Origin: DATLNF01 sp046590575
GTDB taxonomy: Bacteria; Actinomycetota; Actinomycetes; BP-191
Assembly (NCBI GenBank): GCA_046590575.1
Contig: JBKJUS010000035.1
Coordinates: 1 to 44,479, forward strand
Direction of reading: 5' to 3'
Length of the DNA: 44,479 bases
The position numbers were made by a program, and so were the translations under genes. Positions 41,119-44,479 of this stretch are shown piece after piece; positions within the stretch are counted from its first letter, which is position 1; every line of letters begins with the position of its first letter. A model generated the notes under the pieces. That model was not told the DNA's origin. It made no database searches and worked only from the letters and a program-made list of their open reading frames with translations.

Positions 41119-42480
41119 ATGACGAGCGTGATGTGGTTTCGACGCGATCTTCGGCTTGCCGACAACCCGGCGCTGCTGGCCGCGGCGGTCGATGGACCTG
41201 TGGTGCCGGTCTTCGTCCTCGACGACACGCTCCGCGCACCTTCGGGTGCCCCGCGGCTGGCCTTCCTCTACCGCTGCCTGCGCGAGCTCGATGCCTCGCT
41301 CGGTGGACGGCTGGTCATCCGCACCGGCCGCCCGGCGCAGGTGCTCGCGACGCTGGCCCACGAGGTCGGGGCGACCTCGGTGCACGCGGCGGCTGACTAC
41401 GGGCCCTACGGGCATGCCCGAGATGAAGCGGCGGCGGCGGCGCTCGCCGACGTGGGTGCCGAGCTGGTGTTGACCGGCTCTCCGTACGCCGTCGAGCCGG
41501 GCCGGACGGTCAAGCCGGACGGCTCGCCCTACCGCGTCTTCACGCCGTTCTACCGCGCCTGGTCGGACCTCGGCTGGGCGGCCCCCGTGCCGGCACCGGA
41601 GCACCTCGACCTGCTCGACTGGGCGTCGGGTGACGACGTGTCAGGTGACAGCGTGCCGGCCGATCCGCCAGTCCAGTCGACGCTGCCCGCGGCGGGTGAA
41701 GCTGCCGCGTTGGCGCGGCTCGGCGTTTTCGTCGAGGAGTCGGTGGCCGGATACGCCCGCACCCGCAACGTCCCAGGTGCTGACGGGACCTCCAAGCTGT
41801 CGCCGTACCTGAAATACGGCGCTCTGCATCCGCGCCAGGTGCTCGCCGCGCTCGCATCACGGCACGGCGGCGAGGAGAAGTTTCGCAAGGAGATCGCCTG
41901 GCGGGAGTTCTACGCCGATGTGCTGTGGCACCACCCGGAGTCGGTGCGCGAGCCGCTGGTCGCCGGCACCGGCGCGATCGCGGTCGACACCGGCTCCGAG
42001 GCGGACCGGCGGTTCGCCGCGTGGGCTCTGGGGCAGACCGGCTTTCCGATCGTCGATGCCGCGATGCGCCAGCTGCTGGCCGAGGCGTGGCTGCCCAACC
42101 GGGTGCGGATGGTCGTGGCGAGCTTCCTCATCAAGGACCTGCACCTGGATTGGCGTCGTGGCGCGCGGCACTTCATGGCGCACCTCGTTGACGGCGACCT
42201 GGCCAGCAACGCCCACGGCTGGCAGTGGGTGGCAGGCACCGGCACCGACGCGGCGCCGTACCACCGCGTCTTCAACCCGGTGCTGCAGGGTGAGAAGTTC
42301 GATCCGACGGGGGCGTATGTGCGTCGGTGGGTGCCGGAGCTCGCTGACGTACCCAAGGATGCGATCCACCAGCCGTGGACGCTCGGACTTGTCGCGCCCG
42401 ACGGCTACCCGGCACCGATCGTCGACCACGGTGCGGAGCGTCGGGTCGCCCTCGATCGCTATGCGGCGGCGAAGTCGTGA
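41119..42480 (+). CDS. phr: deoxyribodipyrimidine photolyase (cryptochrome family)
   Basis: 453 residues. MTSVMWFRRDLRLADNPAL begins the antenna domain. The FAD domain has YLKYGALHPRQVL, EIAWREFYADVLWHHPE, FPIVDAAMRQLLAEAWLPNRVRMVVASFLIKDL, then ASNAHGWQWVAGTGTDAAPYHRVFNP. These match class I CPD photolyases, which split UV-induced pyrimidine dimers with light. Exact lesion specificity is not provable from sequence. Plus-strand monocistronic or with the following DUF1508 gene (97 nt gap). Confidence 0.93.
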   Translation: MTSVMWFRRDLRLADNPALLAAAVDGPVVPVFVLDDTLRAPSGAPRLAFLYRCLRELDASLGGRLVIRTGRPAQVLATLAHEVGATSVHAAADYGPYGHARDEAAAAALADVGAELVLTGSPYAVEPGRTVKPDGSPYRVFTPFYRAWSDLGWAAPVPAPEHLDLLDWASGDDVSGDSVPADPPVQSTLPAAGEAAALARLGVFVEESVAGYARTRNVPGADGTSKLSPYLKYGALHPRQVLAALASRHGGEEKFRKEIAWREFYADVLWHHPESVREPLVAGTGAIAVDTGSEADRRFAAWALGQTGFPIVDAAMRQLLAEAWLPNRVRMVVASFLIKDLHLDWRRGARHFMAHLVDGDLASNAHGWQWVAGTGTDAAPYHRVFNPVLQGEKFDPTGAYVRRWVPELADVPKDAIHQPWTLGLVAPDGYPAPIVDHGAERRVALDRYAAAKS

Positions 42481-42577
42481 GCCGAGCGGCGTCGCGCCGG
42501 ACCTGGCGCCCGACGTCGTACGCCCCGCGCTCGATAGATTGCTGCCGGCAGGCACGTCGTCGAGGTCGGGAGAAGTC

Positions 42578-42874
42578 ATGGCAGCGAAGTTCGTCATCAA
42601 GAAGGGCACGACAGGCAAGTTCCGCTTCAACCTGGTGGCCACCAACGGCCAGGTAGTCGCGACGTCCGAGTCCTACGAGACCAAGCGCGCGGTGCTGGCC
42701 GGCGTGGCGAGTGTCCGCAAGATTGCTGCGACGGCTGCGCTCGTCGACGACACGGCCGTGATCGCAGCGGCGACGAAGACCGCCGCGAAGAAGACCGCCG
42801 CGAAGAAGACCGCCGCGAAGAAGACCGCGGCGAAGAAGCCCGCGTCGAAGAAGACCGCTTCGACTCTCGGCTAG
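42578..42874 (+). CDS. DUF1508 (YegP-like) protein with Lys/Ala-rich repeat tail
   Basis: 98 residues. One DUF1508 unit (about 3-58: KFVIKKGTTGKFRFNLVATNGQVVATSESYETK), then about 35 residues of AAKKT repeats ending KTASTLG. Such tails resemble histone H1 or mycobacterial nucleoid proteins and would bind nucleic acid. DUF1508 usually occurs as one or two copies without this tail. ATG follows GGGAGAAG. Photolyase lies upstream, aldo/keto reductase 2 nt downstream. Confidence 0.85.
   Translation: MAAKFVIKKGTTGKFRFNLVATNGQVVATSESYETKRAVLAGVASVRKIAATAALVDDTAVIAAATKTAAKKTAAKKTAAKKTAAKKPASKKTASTLG
42779..42853 (+). repeat. 15-bp coding repeats in the DUF1508 tail
   Basis: ACCGCCGCGAAGAAG is repeated three times exactly (42779-42823), a fourth copy differs by one base (42824-42838) and a fifth is more divergent (42839-42853). 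They encode TAAKK. Confidence 0.9.
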
Positions 42875-42876
42875 CT

Positions 42877-43824
42877 GTGCCGATTCCCACTCGCCGCCTG
42901 GGCCGCGATGGCCCAGAGGTCGGCATGATCGGCCTGGGCTGCATGGGCATGTCGTGGGCCTACGGCGCGGCCGAGCGGGACGACGAGGCTTCCATCGCGG
43001 TGATCCGCCGGGCGCTCGACCTGGGTGCGACGCTCATCGACACCGCCGATGTCTACGGCCCCTTCCACAACGAGCAGCTCGTCGGCCGGGCGCTCGCGGG
43101 CCGACGCGACGAGGCCGTGCTCGCCACGAAGGTCGGGCTGGTCAACGTCGACGGCACGCTTCGACCTGACGGGCGTCCGGAGCACGTGCGTGAGGGGATC
43201 GACGCCTCCCTGCAGCGACTCGGCGTCGACCATGTCGACCTCTATCAACTGCACCGCGTCGCCCCGGCCGTCCCGGTGGAGGAGACCTGGGGCGCGATGG
43301 CCGAGGTCGTGGCCGCCGGCAAGGCCCGGTGGCTCGGCATGAGCGAGGTCAGCGTCGCCCAGTTGGCGGTGGCGCACGCGGTGCACCCGGTGTCGACCGT
43401 CCAGTCGGAGTTGTCGTTGTGGACCCGCGATCCGGTGCCGGAAGTGCTGCCGTGGTGCGTGGCGCACGGCGCGGGTTTCCTCCCCTTCAGCCCGCTCGGT
43501 CGCGGCTTCCTGACCGGGGCCGTCACCGGCGGCTTCGATGCCGTGGACTTCCGCGCCCGCAACCCGCGTTTCACCGACGAAGCCATGGCGGCTAACCGAC
43601 GGATCGTGGAGGCGGTGGCCAAGGTGGCCGCTCGCCACGGTGCGACGAACGCGCAGGTCGCGCTCGCCTGGACCCTCACTCAGGGCGAGCACATCGTGCC
43701 TATCCCCGGCACCAAGAAGCTGCCCTACCTCGAGCAGAACTGCGCGGCCGCCGACCTCACGCTCACCGCCGCGGACCTCGCCGACCTCGATGCGCTTCCC
43801 GCACCCGCCGGCGCCCGTTACTGA
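42877..43824 (+). CDS. aldo/keto reductase
   Basis: 315 residues. Tetrad: Asp55 (LIDTADVYG), Tyr60, Lys85 (LATKVG) and His126 (QLHRV). IGLGCMGMS begins the barrel and FLPFSPLGRGFLTG, HIVPIPGTKK the NADPH end. Reduces aldehydes or ketones with NADPH; natural substrate unknown. GTG start 2 nt after the DUF1508 stop, so probably one transcript. Confidence 0.92.
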   Translation: MPIPTRRLGRDGPEVGMIGLGCMGMSWAYGAAERDDEASIAVIRRALDLGATLIDTADVYGPFHNEQLVGRALAGRRDEAVLATKVGLVNVDGTLRPDGRPEHVREGIDASLQRLGVDHVDLYQLHRVAPAVPVEETWGAMAEVVAAGKARWLGMSEVSVAQLAVAHAVHPVSTVQSELSLWTRDPVPEVLPWCVAHGAGFLPFSPLGRGFLTGAVTGGFDAVDFRARNPRFTDEAMAANRRIVEAVAKVAARHGATNAQVALAWTLTQGEHIVPIPGTKKLPYLEQNCAAADLTLTAADLADLDALPAPAGARY

Positions 43825-43836
43825 CCTCGTCCCGGT

Positions 43837-44479
43837 TCACCCCATCGACGGGTCACGCTGGGCTGCCTCGATGGCTGCATCGGTGTCGGTGCTCGCCAGC
43901 AGGAGACCGCCCGCGACGAAGAGCACCAGCAGGGACAGCAGAGCCGATCGATAGGACCCAGTGACGTCGAGGACGACGGCGAAGACCAGCGAACCGACCC
44001 AGGCCGTGCCGCGCTCGGCGAGTTCGTAGAACCCGAAGAAGCTAGCCTGCCGGCCGTCGGGCACCATCGAGGAGAACAGCGATCGAGCCAGCGACTGGGA
44101 GCCGCCGAGCACCAGCGCGATGACCACCCCCAGGCCGTACGCCGCCGCGGTGCTGTCGAGGACGGTGACCGCGAAGAGCACGACCCCCGACCAGATGACC
44201 AGCGTGCCGAGCAGGACGGCCTTGGCGCCGACCCGGGCCGCCAGCCGGGCGCTGACCAGCGCACCGGCGACGGCGACGACCTGGATGAGCAGGACGAGGG
44301 ACAGCAGGAAGCCGGTGGCGTCCTCGGGCTCCTGCCCCTTGGCGACGAACAGCTCCTGGGTGAGCACCACCGCGGACAGCGCGACGACCGCCTGAATCGC
44401 GTCGTTGAACAGCAGGAAGGAGCCGAGGTAGCGGGCCGTGCCGGGCAGCTTGCGCAGGGCCGCGAGCGACTCCTTCAGC
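43837..44479 (-). CDS. UMF1-type MFS transporter, C-terminal part (partial)
   Basis: About 213 residues from the window edge to the stop; the gene begins beyond 44479. FLLFNDAIQAVVALSA matches the UMF1/Atg22-like MFS family motif (FLLYNDGIQT). It covers about six helices, including GVVIALVLGGSQSLARSLFSSMVPDGRQASFFGFYELAERGTAW. Substrate unknown; not the amino acid transporter by evidence here. Convergent with the aldo/keto reductase. Confidence 0.8.
   Translation of the reverse strand, partial: LKESLAALRKLPGTARYLGSFLLFNDAIQAVVALSAVVLTQELFVAKGQEPEDATGFLLSLVLLIQVVAVAGALVSARLAARVGAKAVLLGTLVIWSGVVLFAVTVLDSTAAAYGLGVVIALVLGGSQSLARSLFSSMVPDGRQASFFGFYELAERGTAWVGSLVFAVVLDVTGSYRSALLSLLVLFVAGGLLLASTDTDAAIEAAQRDPSMG

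Noticed and set aside
42779..42853. CRISPR-like or regulatory repeat
   Set aside because: The 15-bp repeats are in frame, without spacers, and encode the TAAKK tail of the DUF1508 protein.

Overview
The window is high-GC actinobacterial (Actinomycetota) chromosome. Evidence: strong G/C bias at third codon positions, many GTG starts, overlapping ATGA/GTGA junctions, an MprAB-type two-component pair, GAF-ANTAR regulators, a DUF222/13E12 HNH protein with an actinobacterial SOS box, and a soluble acyl-ACP desaturase. I cannot name a genus. No rRNA, tRNA, CRISPR array, prophage or intact insertion sequence was seen.

Bases 1-14,000 are loosely packed and accessory-like. They hold a persulfide-detoxification module (rhodanese, CstB-like dioxygenase-rhodanese fusion, CstR-like repressor, palindromic operator), a zinc-ribbon protein, and a translationally coupled operon of a 48-residue ORF, an SbtA-type bicarbonate transporter, purK and purE, with a divergent winged-helix regulator. 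A TerC membrane protein, a PucR-type regulator, a PNPOx-fold protein, a DUF2867 protein and a phytoene-desaturase-like flavoenzyme follow. Several gaps contain nothing convincing or only small ORFs.

Bases 14,000-22,500 are regulatory and metabolic: STAS protein, two GAF-ANTAR proteins, an MprA/MprB-like pair with a secreted protein downstream, then a coupled VKOR-like / SDR / GH15 operon. The response-regulator gene and the secreted-protein gene both have the same pair of 8-bp direct repeats (CTCTYACC, 11 bp apart) just upstream, a likely regulator box.

Bases 22,500-31,500 form the most intriguing block. On the minus strand, six overlapping genes encode a GT2 glycosyltransferase, a DUF2064 transferase, a SAM methyltransferase, a fused cytochrome-b-like/molybdopterin oxidoreductase, a membrane protein and a DM13 protein. 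Divergent from it is a coupled operon of a polytopic membrane protein and a second response regulator/kinase pair, followed by a convergent sugar-nucleotide epimerase. Together they suggest an uncharacterised envelope module combining glycan-type enzymes and extracytoplasmic electron transfer.

Bases 31,500-44,479 carry a DUF2157/GDYXXLXY pair, an acyl-ACP desaturase behind two palindromic operators, a branched-chain amino acid-type binding lipoprotein, a secreted CocE-like hydrolase, a DUF222-HNH gene whose start codon lies in a LexA box, a secreted LVIVD-repeat protein, a photolyase, a DUF1508 protein with a lysine/alanine repeat tail, an aldo/keto reductase and the 3' part of a UMF1-type MFS transporter cut by the window edge.
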